This document shows positions 47,053-55,941 of a stretch of DNA of 64,000 bases, one piece after another. The notes under the pieces were generated by a model that made no database searches, was not told where the DNA came from, and was given only the letters and a program-made list of their open reading frames with translations. Each line of letters begins with the position of its first letter. Position 1 is the first letter of the stretch. A program made the position numbers and the translations under genes. Source of the stretch: JBEVJK01 sp963791325 (lineage in GTDB: Bacteria > Pseudomonadota > Alphaproteobacteria > Rhizobiales > Rhizobiaceae); NCBI GenBank assembly GCA_963791325.1, contig CAWBRU010000003.1, positions 248,001-312,000 of the forward strand. Reading direction: 5' to 3'.

Positions 47053-47518
47053 GTTCGAGGTCGATACCATCGACCGCCGGATTCTGGCGGAGCTGCAGCG
47101 CGATGCGACGTTGTCGGTCGATCAGCTTTCGGAGCGGATCGACCTGTCCCGGAACGCCTGCTGGCGTCGGGTCAAGTTGCTCGAAAAGGAAGGCGTGATC
47201 CGCGGCCGGGTGACGCTTGTCGATCCCGAAAAGCTTGGCCTCAGCCTGATGGTGTTCATCATCGTTCGCACCGCAAGCCATGATCCCGAGTGGCTCGCCC
47301 GGTTCAAGAGCGCGGTGACGGCTTTTCCGGAGATCATCAGCGTCTACCGCATGTCCGGCGACCTCGATTATGTGCTCCGCGCCCGGGTGGCCGACGTCAA
47401 AGGCTACGACCGGCTTTATCAGCGCCTGATCACGCGGGTGCCGCTCGCCGACGTTTCGGCCTCCTTCGTGATGGAGGAAATCAAGGAGACGACCATCGTC
47501 CCGGTGGAAATCCGCTGA
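47051..47518 (+). CDS. Lrp/AsnC family transcriptional regulator
   Basis: The 155-residue protein has the N-terminal winged helix (VDTIDRRILAELQRDATLSV, then DLSRNACWRRVKLLEKEGVI) and the C-terminal RAM effector domain (MVFIIVRTASHDPEWLARFK to IKETTIVPV). Amino acid ligands are typical. There is no ribosome binding site; the mRNA may be leaderless. Targets likely include the divergent genes. Confidence 0.92.
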   Translation: MFEVDTIDRRILAELQRDATLSVDQLSERIDLSRNACWRRVKLLEKEGVIRGRVTLVDPEKLGLSLMVFIIVRTASHDPEWLARFKSAVTAFPEIISVYRMSGDLDYVLRARVADVKGYDRLYQRLITRVPLADVSASFVMEEIKETTIVPVEIR

Positions 47519-47572
47519 GTTGAGCGCCGCGACGGTTGACCTCGGCGGCGGCGGGCCGGATGAATCGCGACC

Positions 47573-48043
47573 ATGACCCCAGCTGAGTCGGAGCCCGCCA
47601 TTGGCCTGGTGCGATTGCCGCACGGCGAGGGCCTGCCGCTGCCCGGCTATGAGACGGCCGGAGCAGCCGGCATGGACCTGCGCGCCGCCGTTCCGGAGGA
47701 CCGGCCGCTGCTGATCCTGCCCGGCCGCCGCGTGCTGGTGCCGACCGGGCTGGTGATGGAAATCCCGGCGGGCTACGAGGGCCAGATCCGCCCGCGCTCC
47801 GGCCTTGCCCTCAAGCACGGCGTCACCTGCCTCAACACCCCTGGCACCATCGACAGCGATTATCGCGGCGAGGTGAAAGTGCTGCTCATCAATCTCGGCG
47901 AGGACGATTTCCGTGTCACTCGCGGCCTGCGCGTTGCGCAGATCGTCTTCGCCCGGGTGGCCCGGCTGGCCAGCGAAGCGCGCAGCCTGGCCGGGTTCAC
48001 CACGCGCGGCACCGGCGGTTTCGGCTCGACCGGGACGGGATAG
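47573..48043 (+). CDS. dut: Deoxyuridine 5'-triphosphate nucleotidohydrolase
   Basis: The 156-residue trimeric dUTPase has all five motifs: AAGMDLRA, RPRSGLALK, NTPGTIDSDYRGEVKVLLIN, RVAQIVFAR and the C-terminal GTGGFGSTG. It hydrolyses dUTP to dUMP and keeps uracil out of DNA. Confidence 0.96.
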   Translation: MTPAESEPAIGLVRLPHGEGLPLPGYETAGAAGMDLRAAVPEDRPLLILPGRRVLVPTGLVMEIPAGYEGQIRPRSGLALKHGVTCLNTPGTIDSDYRGEVKVLLINLGEDDFRVTRGLRVAQIVFARVARLASEARSLAGFTTRGTGGFGSTGTG

Positions 48044-48145
48044 GGCCCTGCCTGCTGGCCGGACGAACGGCGCCACCTGACCCCTGGCAGCCGATCTCGC
48101 CGACCGCTAGACTCCGGCCATTCGTTCGTCGATCGGGAGGAAATC

Positions 48146-48940
48146 ATGGACAAGGGCCAAGCCTTGCGCGCGCTGCATGCCGGTCCCGGCGCCTTCGTCA
48201 TTCCCAATCCGTGGGACATCGGGACAGCCAAGTTTCTGCAAAACCTGGGCTTCCCGGCGCTGGCCACGACCAGCGCCGGGTTTGCTTTCTCGCGCGGACT
48301 GAAAGACGGTGCGGTGGGCTTCGAAGCCATGATCCAGCACTGCCGCGAGCTTGCCGGCGCCGTCGAGGTGCCGGTGTCCGCCGACCTCGAAAAAGGCAAG
48401 GGGGACAGCCCCGAAAGTGCCGGCGAAACCGTCTTTGCCGCGGATGCCGCAGGGCTGGCCGGCTGTTCGATCGAAGACAATAGCGGCGATCAGGCCAGGC
48501 CGATTTACGAGTTCTCCCATGCCCTCGAGCGGGTCTCGGCCGCCGTCGGCGCGGCGCGCGCCTTGAAGACCGATTTCGTGTTCACCGCCCGCGCCGAGAA
48601 TTTCCTCTGCGGGCGGCCCGATCTCGACGACACCATCCGACGGCTGCAGGCTTTCGACGAAGCCGGGGCGGATGTGCTTTATGCGCCCGGCCTGACCACG
48701 CTCGATCAGGTCCGGGCAATCTGCAGCGCCGTCTCCAAGCCGGTCAATGTGCTCGCCATCCCCGGCTTCACCGTCGCATCGCTCAGTGAGGCGGGCGCCC
48801 GCCGCATCTCGCTCGGCTCCAAGCTCAGCACCTATGCCTTCGCCATGGTCAAGCGGGCAGCCGAGGAGATCCGCGCCAATGGCAGCTTCGAATTCGCCCG
48901 CGACGGCATGCCCTTCGCCGAACTGCAAGGCATGTTTTAG
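48146..48940 (+). CDS. Isocitrate lyase/PEP mutase superfamily enzyme
   Basis: The 264-residue TIM barrel shows ALATTSAGFAFSRG, SADLEKGKGD (metal site), AGCSIEDNSG and FVFTARAENFLCGRPDLDDT. This is the oxaloacetate decarboxylase/PEP mutase-like branch often seen in Alphaproteobacteria, not isocitrate lyase itself since the KKCGH loop is absent. The substrate is a 2-oxo- or phosphono-acid, not determinable here. GGGAGG precedes ATG 48146. Confidence 0.85.
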   Translation: MDKGQALRALHAGPGAFVIPNPWDIGTAKFLQNLGFPALATTSAGFAFSRGLKDGAVGFEAMIQHCRELAGAVEVPVSADLEKGKGDSPESAGETVFAADAAGLAGCSIEDNSGDQARPIYEFSHALERVSAAVGAARALKTDFVFTARAENFLCGRPDLDDTIRRLQAFDEAGADVLYAPGLTTLDQVRAICSAVSKPVNVLAIPGFTVASLSEAGARRISLGSKLSTYAFAMVKRAAEEIRANGSFEFARDGMPFAELQGMF

Positions 48941-49137
48941 AGGGGAGCCAGGCGGGCGGGCGCGTCGCCGAGTTCACGGTCCTGCTCGACCGTCAGCGGC
49001 GTCACCCCGTCCGGCAGCGGCTCGGGCGGTATCGCGGCAGCCTGGGGCGGTGCCGCAGCCCTCGGTGGGCCGCGGGTCGGCAGCGCACAGCCGGCGAGCA
49101 GAAGCATTCCCGCGAGCAGGAAGGGTGCGCAGCCCAC
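48937..49137 (-). CDS. Small lipoprotein downstream of lepA
   Basis: The 66-residue product starts at GTG 49137 (or ATG 49107) with the lipobox MLLLAGC and a proline-alanine-rich mature part. It follows lepA after ten bases on the same strand and ends four bases inside the convergent PEP-mutase-family gene. Function unknown. Confidence 0.6.
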   Translation of the reverse strand: MGCAPFLLAGMLLLAGCALPTRGPPRAAAPPQAAAIPPEPLPDGVTPLTVEQDRELGDAPARLAPL

Positions 49138-49147
49138 CGGCGCGGGC

Positions 49148-50953
49148 TCAATCGCCCATCTTCAGCGCCTGGATGAAGGCTTCCTGCGGGATGTCGACCT
49201 TGCCGAACTGGCGCATCCGCTTCTTGCCTTCCTTCTGCTTCTCCAGCAGCTTGCGCTTGCGGGTGACGTCGCCGCCATAGCATTTGGCCGTCACGTCCTT
49301 GCGCAGCGCCGAAATCGTCTCGCGGGCAATCACCGTGCCGCCGATCGCCGCCTGGATCGGGATCTTGAACATGTGCCTGGGGATCAGCTCCTTGAGCTTC
49401 TCCACCATCTCCCGGCCGCGCTTCTCGGCTGCCTGGCGGTGGACCATCATCGACAGCGCGTCGACCGGCTCGCCATTGACCAGCACCGACATCTTGACCA
49501 GATCGCCTTCGCGATAATCCGACAGCTGGTAGTCGAACGACGCGTAGCCCTTGGAGATCGATTTCAGCCGGTCGTAGAAATCGAACACCACTTCGTTGAG
49601 CGGCAGGTCGTAGATCAGCATCGCCCGCTTGCCGACATAGGAAAGGTCGATCTGGATGCCGCGGCGGTCCTGACAAAGCTTCAGGATGGCGCCGAGATAG
49701 TCGTCAGGCGACAGAATGGTGGCCCGGATCCACGGCTCGTCGATGTAGCTGATCTTGACCACGTCCGGCATGTCGGCAGGGTTGTGCAGGTCGCGCTTGC
49801 TGCCGTCGGTCATATTGAGGTGGTAGACGACCGATGGCGCGGTGGCGATCAGGTCGAGGTCGAACTCGCGCTCCAGCCGCTCCTGGACGATTTCGAGATG
49901 CAGCAGCCCGAGAAAGCCGCAGCGGAAACCGAAGCCGAGGGCGGCGGAGGTCTCCATCTCGAAGGAAAACGAGGCATCGTTCAGCCGAAGCTTGCCCATT
50001 GCCGCGCGCAGGTCCTCGAAATCGGCCGCATCGACCGGAAACAGGCCGCAGAACACCACCGGCTGCGCCGGCTTGAAGCCGGGCAGGGCGGCGGCCGTGG
50101 GGCGGCGATCCTCGGTGATCGTGTCACCGACGCGAGTATCAGCGACCTCCTTGATCGAGGCGGTGATGAAGCCGAATTCGCCGGGGCCGAGTTCCTCCAC
50201 CGCCAGCATCTTCGGCGTGAACACGCCGGTGCGCTCGACGCCGTAGCGGGCACCGGTCCCCATCATGCGGATGGTTTGCCCCTTGCGCAGCCGGCCGTCG
50301 ATGATGCGCACCAGGACGATGACCCCGAGATAGGAATCGTACCAGGAGTCGACCAGCATTGCCTTGAGCGGCGCCTCGGCATCGCCCTCGCGCGGCGCCG
50401 GCAATTGGTGGACGATGGCTTCGAGCACGCCTTCGATACCGAGGCCGGTCTTGGCCGAGATCAGAACAGCCGCTGAAGCGTCGAGGCCGATCACCTCCTC
50501 GACCTGCTCCTTGATGCGTTCCGGCTCGGCGGCAGGCAGGTCGATCTTGTTGAGCACCACCACGATCTCGTGGTTGTTGTCGATCGCCTGATAGACATTG
50601 GCAAGCGTCTGCGCCTCGACGCCTTGCGAGGCGTCGACGACCAGCAACGAGCCCTCGCAGGCGGAGAGTGAGCGCGACACTTCGTAGGCGAAGTCGACAT
50701 GGCCCGGCGTGTCGATCAGATTGAGCACGTAGTCCTGGCCGTTGCGCGCCTGGTAGTTGAGCCGCACGGTCTGCGCCTTGATGGTGATGCCGCGCTCGCG
50801 CTCGATGTCCATGGAATCGAGCACCTGCTCCTTCATCTCGCGGATTTCGAGGCCGCCGGTCAGCTGGATCAGCCGGTCGGCCAGGGTCGATTTGCCGTGG
50901 TCGATATGGGCGACGATGGCGAAATTGCGGATATGGTCGAGCGGCGTGGTCAT
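49148..50953 (-). CDS. lepA: Elongation factor 4 (LepA)
   Basis: The 601-residue GTPase has AIVAHIDHGKSTLADRLIQL, LIDTPGHVDFAYEVSRSL, VVLNKIDLPAA and the LepA-specific C-terminal domain ending KRMRQFGKVDIPQEAFIQAL. It back-translocates or rescues stalled ribosomes and supports 30S biogenesis. Full length. Confidence 0.97.
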   Translation of the reverse strand: MTTPLDHIRNFAIVAHIDHGKSTLADRLIQLTGGLEIREMKEQVLDSMDIERERGITIKAQTVRLNYQARNGQDYVLNLIDTPGHVDFAYEVSRSLSACEGSLLVVDASQGVEAQTLANVYQAIDNNHEIVVVLNKIDLPAAEPERIKEQVEEVIGLDASAAVLISAKTGLGIEGVLEAIVHQLPAPREGDAEAPLKAMLVDSWYDSYLGVIVLVRIIDGRLRKGQTIRMMGTGARYGVERTGVFTPKMLAVEELGPGEFGFITASIKEVADTRVGDTITEDRRPTAAALPGFKPAQPVVFCGLFPVDAADFEDLRAAMGKLRLNDASFSFEMETSAALGFGFRCGFLGLLHLEIVQERLEREFDLDLIATAPSVVYHLNMTDGSKRDLHNPADMPDVVKISYIDEPWIRATILSPDDYLGAILKLCQDRRGIQIDLSYVGKRAMLIYDLPLNEVVFDFYDRLKSISKGYASFDYQLSDYREGDLVKMSVLVNGEPVDALSMMVHRQAAEKRGREMVEKLKELIPRHMFKIPIQAAIGGTVIARETISALRKDVTAKCYGGDVTRKRKLLEKQKEGKKRMRQFGKVDIPQEAFIQALKMGD

Positions 50954-50967
50954 CGTGCCGGGCGCTT

Positions 50968-51015
50968 TAGAGCAATTCCAGGGGAAGTGGAACCCGGTTC
51001 TCGGTCAGGAATTGC
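50968..51015. repeat. TAGAGCAATTCC-type rhizobial palindromic repeat
   Basis: GCAATTCC (50972-50979) and GGAATTGC (51008-51015) form the outer arms of a hairpin between lepA and mntH. The unit TAGAGCAATTCCAGG...GGAATTGC is one I know as a dispersed intergenic repeat in Mesorhizobium-like genomes. Confidence 0.7.
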
Positions 51016-51110
51016 AGGACCGAAGAGCTTGAGCAGGTCGCCGATCGAACAATCGGTGAACCGCTTTAGCAGCACGGGCCAGCCCTGGGCAAGCGTGCGC
51101 GGCCGATGCC

Positions 51111-52466
51111 TTAGGCGGTGATGAAGTCGGCGAGCAGCTTGACGTTGAGGGCGGCGATGATCAGCGCGATGGCGACCGCGGTCACCACCAGCCACACGGG
51201 AGCCACCAGTTCGCCCATCTTCTTGCGGTCGGCGGTGAAGATGACCAGCGGAAAGACGGCGAAGGAGAGCTGCAGCGAGAGCACCACCTGAGTGAGGATG
51301 AGCAGCTGGCCGGTGCCGGATTCGCCGTACCAGATCGTCACCAGCGCGGCCGGGATGATCGCGATTGCCCGCGTCACGAGACGCCGCAGCCAGGGCGGGA
51401 GACGGATCTTGAGGAAGCCCTCCATCACAATCTGGCCGGCCAGGGTCGCGGTGACGGTCGAGTTGATGCCGCAGCAAAGCAGCGCGACGCCGAACAATGT
51501 CGGTGCGATCGCCAGGCCGAGCAGCGGGGCCAGCAGCGAATGCGCCTCGCCGAGCTCGGCAACTTCCGTCTTGCCCGCCGCGTGGAAGGTCGCCGCCGCG
51601 AGAATCAGGATCGAGGCATTGATCAGCAGCGCGAACATCAGCGCCACGGTCGAATCCAGAGTGGCGAAGCGCAACGCTTCGCGGCGTTCGCTGAGGCTGT
51701 GGCCATAGGCCCGGGTCTGAACGATGCCGGAGTGCAGGTAGAGGTTGTGCGGCATCACCGTGGCGCCGAGAATGCCGAGCGCAAGATAGAGCATCTGCGG
51801 ATTGGTGACGATCTCGGTGGTCGGCGCGAAGCCGCGGATCACAGCTCCCCAGTCCGGATCGGCGAGCGCGATTTGGATGCCGAAGCAGAGCGCGATCACG
51901 CCGAGCAGCGAGATGATCAACGCCTCGACCCAACGGAACCCCAGCTTCTGCAGGTAGAGAATGATAAACACGTCAAGCGCGGTAATCAGCACGCCGAGCT
52001 CGAGCGGGATGCCGAAGATCAGATTGAGACCGATCGCCGTGCCGATCACCTCGGCGATGTCGGTGGCGATGATCGCGATCTCGGCAAGCAGCCAAAGAAC
52101 GCCCGCAACCGGCGCAGGAAAGGCATCGCGGCAGGCCTGGGCCAGGTCGCGGCCGCTGGCGATGGCGAGCCGCGCGCAGAGTGACTGCAGCACGATCGCC
52201 ATCAGGTTGGAGACCAGCGCCACCACCAGCAGCGTATAGCCGAAGCGGGAGCCGCCGGCGAGCGACGTCGCCCAGTTGCCGGGGTCCATATAGCCGACGG
52301 CCACCAGATAGCCGGGACCGACAAAGGCGATCGCGCGCCGCCAGGTCGGCCCGCTCCGCCCGACGGCGATGCTGCGGTGAACGTCGGCAAGCGAAAACTC
52401 GCCGCGGCGTCTCCGCCAGCCCGCTTCGACATCCGTCGCCAGCTGATCCACGTCTTGCTTTTCCAT
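51111..52466 (-). CDS. mntH: Nramp-family Mn2+ transporter
   Basis: The 451-residue protein has about eleven membrane helices, with the metal-binding DPGNW in the first helix (GYMDPGNWATSLAGG) and MPHNLYLHS in the sixth. It imports Mn2+ (and Fe2+) with protons. The start is ATG 52466; ATG 52484 in frame is the alternative and would lie inside an upstream palindrome. Upstream TTGCAA palindromes suggest control by the manganese regulator Mur. Confidence 0.94.
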   Translation of the reverse strand: MEKQDVDQLATDVEAGWRRRRGEFSLADVHRSIAVGRSGPTWRRAIAFVGPGYLVAVGYMDPGNWATSLAGGSRFGYTLLVVALVSNLMAIVLQSLCARLAIASGRDLAQACRDAFPAPVAGVLWLLAEIAIIATDIAEVIGTAIGLNLIFGIPLELGVLITALDVFIILYLQKLGFRWVEALIISLLGVIALCFGIQIALADPDWGAVIRGFAPTTEIVTNPQMLYLALGILGATVMPHNLYLHSGIVQTRAYGHSLSERREALRFATLDSTVALMFALLINASILILAAATFHAAGKTEVAELGEAHSLLAPLLGLAIAPTLFGVALLCCGINSTVTATLAGQIVMEGFLKIRLPPWLRRLVTRAIAIIPAALVTIWYGESGTGQLLILTQVVLSLQLSFAVFPLVIFTADRKKMGELVAPVWLVVTAVAIALIIAALNVKLLADFITA

Positions 52467-52472
52467 GTCGCA

Positions 52473-52492
52473 GTTGCAACTCATTTGCAAAT
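52473..52492 (-). promoter_or_regulatory. mntH: Candidate Mur-type operator at the mntH start
   Basis: Two palindromes lie side by side: GTTGCAAC (52473-52480) and ATTTGCAAAT (52483-52492), both centred on TTGCAA/TTTGCAAA. Rhizobial and Brucella mntH or sit genes are controlled by Fur-like Mur at AT-rich TGCAA-containing dyads. The exact consensus match was not tested. Confidence 0.5.
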
Positions 52493-52642
52493 AATCGAGC
52501 AGGGCGCCTTTGGCAAGGCCGGTGATCGCGAAATCGCCGGTCGAGCGCCTCCCGCAGCGGCAATAGCCGACATCGACCGGCGCCGCGAGGCCGCTTGACG
52601 CGGCAATGACTTTCTTCGACAACCCCAGCGGAGGGGCCTTGC

Positions 52643-52981
52643 GTGAACGCTTTCGGAACGCTGCAGCTCGGGGCTGCGACACTGATTTTCCTGTTGGCTG
52701 CCAACGCGGCCAAGGTTTGGACCGTCTCGCCCAGCCTCGCCAAGCTGGTTCTGGTGCTGCTCCTCTACTCGCTCGGCAACCTCATCATGTTGCGGCTGAT
52801 CCGCGACTTCGGCCTCGGCTTGGCGATCAGCCTCTCCGGCGTGATCCAACTGCTCGCCGTCAATGCCATTGCGTTTGCGTTCTACCGGGAGAGCGTCAAC
52901 GGCATCCAGGCGATCGGCCTGTTGCTGTCGGTCGCGGGCGTTGCACTGATCACGCTTGGGCCCTATCTGACCAACCGTTGA
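52643..52981 (+). CDS. Small four-helix membrane protein, SMR/EamA-like
   Basis: The 112-residue protein (GTG start) has four hydrophobic segments: LQLGAATLIFLLAANAAKVW, LAKLVLVLLLYSLGNLIMLR, GLAISLSGVIQLLAVNAIAF and AIGLLLSVAGVALITLGPYL. The size and topology are those of small multidrug resistance transporters, but the essential Glu14 is absent, so drug efflux is doubtful; half-size EamA or lipid-carrier-like function is possible. It is divergent from mntH and followed by a PAP2 gene. Confidence 0.65.
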   Translation: MNAFGTLQLGAATLIFLLAANAAKVWTVSPSLAKLVLVLLLYSLGNLIMLRLIRDFGLGLAISLSGVIQLLAVNAIAFAFYRESVNGIQAIGLLLSVAGVALITLGPYLTNR

Positions 52982-52997
52982 CCGATCCGGAAAGACG

Positions 52998-53819
52998 ATG
53001 AAGGCCGCGGACCTGGCGCTGTGGCGCAAAATCGAGTTCAACGTCCTGCTTGCCGGCCTGGTGGTGGCCGGCGGGCTCTGGGGCTTCGTCGAACTCCTTG
53101 AGGTGGCCCGCGACTCCACCCCGCATGCCTTCGATACCGATCTCCTGCTGGCCTTCAGGGTCGCCGGCCACCCCGACGATCCGATCGGTCCGGTCTGGCT
53201 GGAGGAGGCGATGCGCGATCTCACAGCGCTCGGCTCAACCAGCGTGCTGGCGTTCATTGCGGTGGCCGCGCTCGGCTATCTGCTCTTGGCGGGCTACGCT
53301 CCGCTGGCAGTGCTGATGCTGATCGCCGTTGTCGGCGGCCAGATCCTGAGCAGTCTGCTCAAGCTCGGCATCGATCGGCCGCGCCCCGAGCTGGTCTCGC
53401 ACCTGGCCGAGGTCTACACGCTCAGCTTTCCGAGCGGCCATGCCATGCTGTCGGCGGTCACCTATCTGACGCTCGGCTCGCTGATGGCGCGGGCCATGCC
53501 AAGCCGTGGGCTGAAGGCCTATGTCATGGTCGTGGCCGTAGCCGCCACGCTTCTGGTGGGCGTGAGCCGCGTTTATCTCGGCGTCCACTGGCCCTCCGAT
53601 GTGCTGGCCGGCTGGTGTGCCGGCTCGGCTTGGGCGATGCTGTGCTGGCTGGTCTCCAGGCTGCTGTTTGCCCGGGCCGCGTCTTCCCCTGAGCTCGGCG
53701 AAGGGCACCCTGACGCGCGCCATGTCACACCGGCTGCCCCTGTGTCGTCAGATCCGGCAGGCAAGCTGCCGAGGAGAAACGATGATGGCCGTGCCCAGCC
53801 GCTCCCACCCCGCCGATGA
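52998..53819 (+). CDS. PAP2-family membrane lipid phosphatase
   Basis: The 273-residue protein has about six helices and the full three-part phosphatase signature: KLGIDRPRP, LSFPSGHAM and SRVYLGVHWPSD. The catalytic His pair and Arg are present. It dephosphorylates a lipid phosphate (phosphatidate, undecaprenyl-PP or similar) on the periplasmic side. Its last 38 bases overlap the sigma-factor gene. Confidence 0.92.
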   Translation: MKAADLALWRKIEFNVLLAGLVVAGGLWGFVELLEVARDSTPHAFDTDLLLAFRVAGHPDDPIGPVWLEEAMRDLTALGSTSVLAFIAVAALGYLLLAGYAPLAVLMLIAVVGGQILSSLLKLGIDRPRPELVSHLAEVYTLSFPSGHAMLSAVTYLTLGSLMARAMPSRGLKAYVMVVAVAATLLVGVSRVYLGVHWPSDVLAGWCAGSAWAMLCWLVSRLLFARAASSPELGEGHPDARHVTPAAPVSSDPAGKLPRRNDDGRAQPLPPRR

Positions 53820-54693
53820 CCGGCTTCGCGCCTACCTGCAGGAACGCGGCCGGCTGCGCCGGCTCGCCTATCGCTATCTCGGCTCAGCCAGCGAGGCCGA
53901 CGACGTTGTCCAGGATGCTTGGCTGAGATACACCGAGGCCGGCGATGTCCTCGATGGGCCGCGCTATTTGTCGCGGATCGTCACCAATCTCTGCCTCGAC
54001 CGGCTGAAATCGGCCGCCTACCGGCGCGAGCAATATGTCGGGCCGTGGCTGCCCGAGCCGATCGTGGCGCAGGCCGGGATGGTAGAACCGGAAGCCGGCG
54101 ACCCGGCGCTCGATATCTCGTTCGGCATCATGCGGGCGCTCGAAAGGCTGTCGCCGCTCGAGCGCGCCGCGCTGTTCCTGCACGATTTCTACGATGTGCC
54201 CTTCGACGAAGTCGCGCAAACCCTCCACCGCTCCCCTGTCGCCTGCCGCCAACTGGCTTCCCGGGCCCGCAAGCTGCTGAAGGACGGCCGCGCGCGCTAC
54301 CGGCCGGATGCCGAGGTGGTCGACCGCTATCTGCGCAGCTTCACCGAAGCGGCCCGCACCGGCAGTGTCGAGCCGCTGAAGGACGTGCTGTCGGCCGATG
54401 TCGAGCTGGTCGCCGACGGCGGCGGCAAGGCCGTCGCAGCCCGCAATGTGCTCACCGGCTTCGACCGTGTCGCCCGCTTTCTGGTCGGCATCAACCGCAA
54501 GAACCCGCTGCTGGTCGGGAGCGCCTTTGCGCCCGTCCTGGTCAACGGCGCCCCCGGGCTGACGCTCACCGTCAACGGCCTGCTCACCCAGGCGATGGGC
54601 TTCTCGCTCGACCGCTACGGCGCGATAAACGGCATCTACATCGTCCGCAATCCCGATAAGCTCGCCGGCATCGAACCGCCGGGCGCGGCCTGA
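53782..54693 (+). CDS. ECF41-type RNA polymerase sigma factor
   Basis: The 303-residue protein has sigma2 (LAYRYLGSASEADDVVQDAW), sigma4 (LSPLERAALFLHDFYDVPFD, then VACRQLASRARKLL) and a C-terminal SnoaL-like domain that acts as built-in anti-sigma. ECF41 marks are present: WLPEP between the sigma domains, DGGGK and NPDKL in the tail. GAGGAG at 53771-53776 fixes ATG 53782, inside the PAP2 gene. ECF41 genes usually neighbour a COE (oxidoreductase, epimerase or carboxymuconolactone decarboxylase) gene; none is here. Confidence 0.92.
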   Translation: MMAVPSRSHPADDRLRAYLQERGRLRRLAYRYLGSASEADDVVQDAWLRYTEAGDVLDGPRYLSRIVTNLCLDRLKSAAYRREQYVGPWLPEPIVAQAGMVEPEAGDPALDISFGIMRALERLSPLERAALFLHDFYDVPFDEVAQTLHRSPVACRQLASRARKLLKDGRARYRPDAEVVDRYLRSFTEAARTGSVEPLKDVLSADVELVADGGGKAVAARNVLTGFDRVARFLVGINRKNPLLVGSAFAPVLVNGAPGLTLTVNGLLTQAMGFSLDRYGAINGIYIVRNPDKLAGIEPPGAA

Positions 54694-54704
54694 GCCGCCG
54701 GCGA

Positions 54705-55172
54705 TCAGGTGAGGGGCGGGAGCCCGTTGCGCGCCATTGCGGCGTTGTAGAATGCCGGCTCGCCGGTCACCTCCCGGCCAAGCCACTCCGGCAACTCGTC
54801 GTCGGGGACATCCTCCGGTGTCTCAAGCTCGGCAAGGACCAGCCCGGCGAGATCGCCGGCGAACACATCGACCTCGTAGAGCCGGCCGCGATGCGGCACA
54901 CGGTAGCGCGTCTTCTCGATCGCATGGGCGACCGAGAATTGCGCCAGTTGATCGACGTCACCGACGGGGATCGGGTATTCGAACTCGGCGCGGGCCCGCT
55001 CGCCCTTGCCGAATTTCAGCGTCAGCCAGGCGGCATGGGAGGCCGAGCGGACACGGATCGAACGCTCGGCATCAGCAATCAAATAGAACTGACGCAGGAC
55101 CGCGCTGCCGGTCGCGAATTGGCGCCATCCGTCCCCCCTGACCAGGAACTTTCGTTCGACCTCGATGCCCAT
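54705..55172 (-). CDS. CYTH-domain protein (triphosphate tunnel metalloenzyme)
   Basis: The 155-residue protein begins MGIEVERKFLV, the ExExK motif of CYTH phosphatases, and continues QFYLIADAERSIRVRSASHA and EFEYPIPV. It likely hydrolyses tripolyphosphate or another triphosphate; a cAMP-forming role is unlikely. The start was placed so that ExExK is at the N-terminus. Confidence 0.88.
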   Translation of the reverse strand: MGIEVERKFLVRGDGWRQFATGSAVLRQFYLIADAERSIRVRSASHAAWLTLKFGKGERARAEFEYPIPVGDVDQLAQFSVAHAIEKTRYRVPHRGRLYEVDVFAGDLAGLVLAELETPEDVPDDELPEWLGREVTGEPAFYNAAMARNGLPPLT

Positions 55173-55248
55173 GTCGCAGCCTTGACCCAGCGGATGCCGG
55201 CGCACAAGCCTCCGTTGACTTTATTCATTCGTTTGATTAAATTTTCTC

Positions 55249-55941
55249 ATGCCTTCTTCTCCTCCCGCTGGCCACGCGAAGTCGCGGCAGCCGCCCTCCT
55301 CGGCCGAGCTGACCCGCGCGGCACTGATCCGGGCAGGGCTGAAGCTGTTCGGCGCCAATGGGTTTGAGGGCACCTCGACGCGCGACATTGCGGCTCTGGC
55401 GAAGGCCAATATCGGCAGCATCGCCTATCATTTCGGCGGCAAAGAGGGGCTGCGAGCCGCCTGTGCGGACTACATCGTCGCGCTGATGCGCGGCATTGCC
55501 GCACAGGCAATCGGCCCGAATGCTGCCGGCGACGCCGCTGCGGAGGATGCAGCGGCGCAGCTCAGCGCCGCACTGGACCGGATGGGCACCTTCATCATCG
55601 CCCGACCGGAGAGCGGTGAGATCGTCCAATTCGTCCTGCGGGAGCTGTCGCAGCCGACGGCGGCGCTCGACCGCATCTATGCCGGTGTGTTCGAGCCGAC
55701 GCATCGGCGGCTTTGCCAATTGTGGGAGCAAGCGACCGGGGAATCGGCCGAGAGCGAGGCCACCAAGATCCGCGTGTTCACCATGATCGGCCAGATCATT
55801 TACTTCCGCATCGCCCGCGAGGCGGTGCTCAGGCGGCTCGGCTGGGCCACGCTTGGTCCGGAGCAGGCGCAGGCGGTGCTGTCGGTCGCCCAGCAGAACC
55901 TCGCCGCCGTGATCCGCGCGAGCCAAGGCAGCGAGCCATGA
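55249..55941 (+). CDS. TetR-family regulator, CecR/YbiH type
   Basis: The 230-residue protein has the TetR helix-turn-helix (GFEGTSTRDIAALAKANIGS, IAYHFGGKEGLRAACA) and the DUF1956 C-terminal domain typical of CecR. In Escherichia coli CecR controls ybhGFSR. Here it is the first gene of the same kind of efflux operon and its stop overlaps the HlyD ATG, so it likely represses its own operon. Confidence 0.88.
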   Translation: MPSSPPAGHAKSRQPPSSAELTRAALIRAGLKLFGANGFEGTSTRDIAALAKANIGSIAYHFGGKEGLRAACADYIVALMRGIAAQAIGPNAAGDAAAEDAAAQLSAALDRMGTFIIARPESGEIVQFVLRELSQPTAALDRIYAGVFEPTHRRLCQLWEQATGESAESEATKIRVFTMIGQIIYFRIAREAVLRRLGWATLGPEQAQAVLSVAQQNLAAVIRASQGSEP

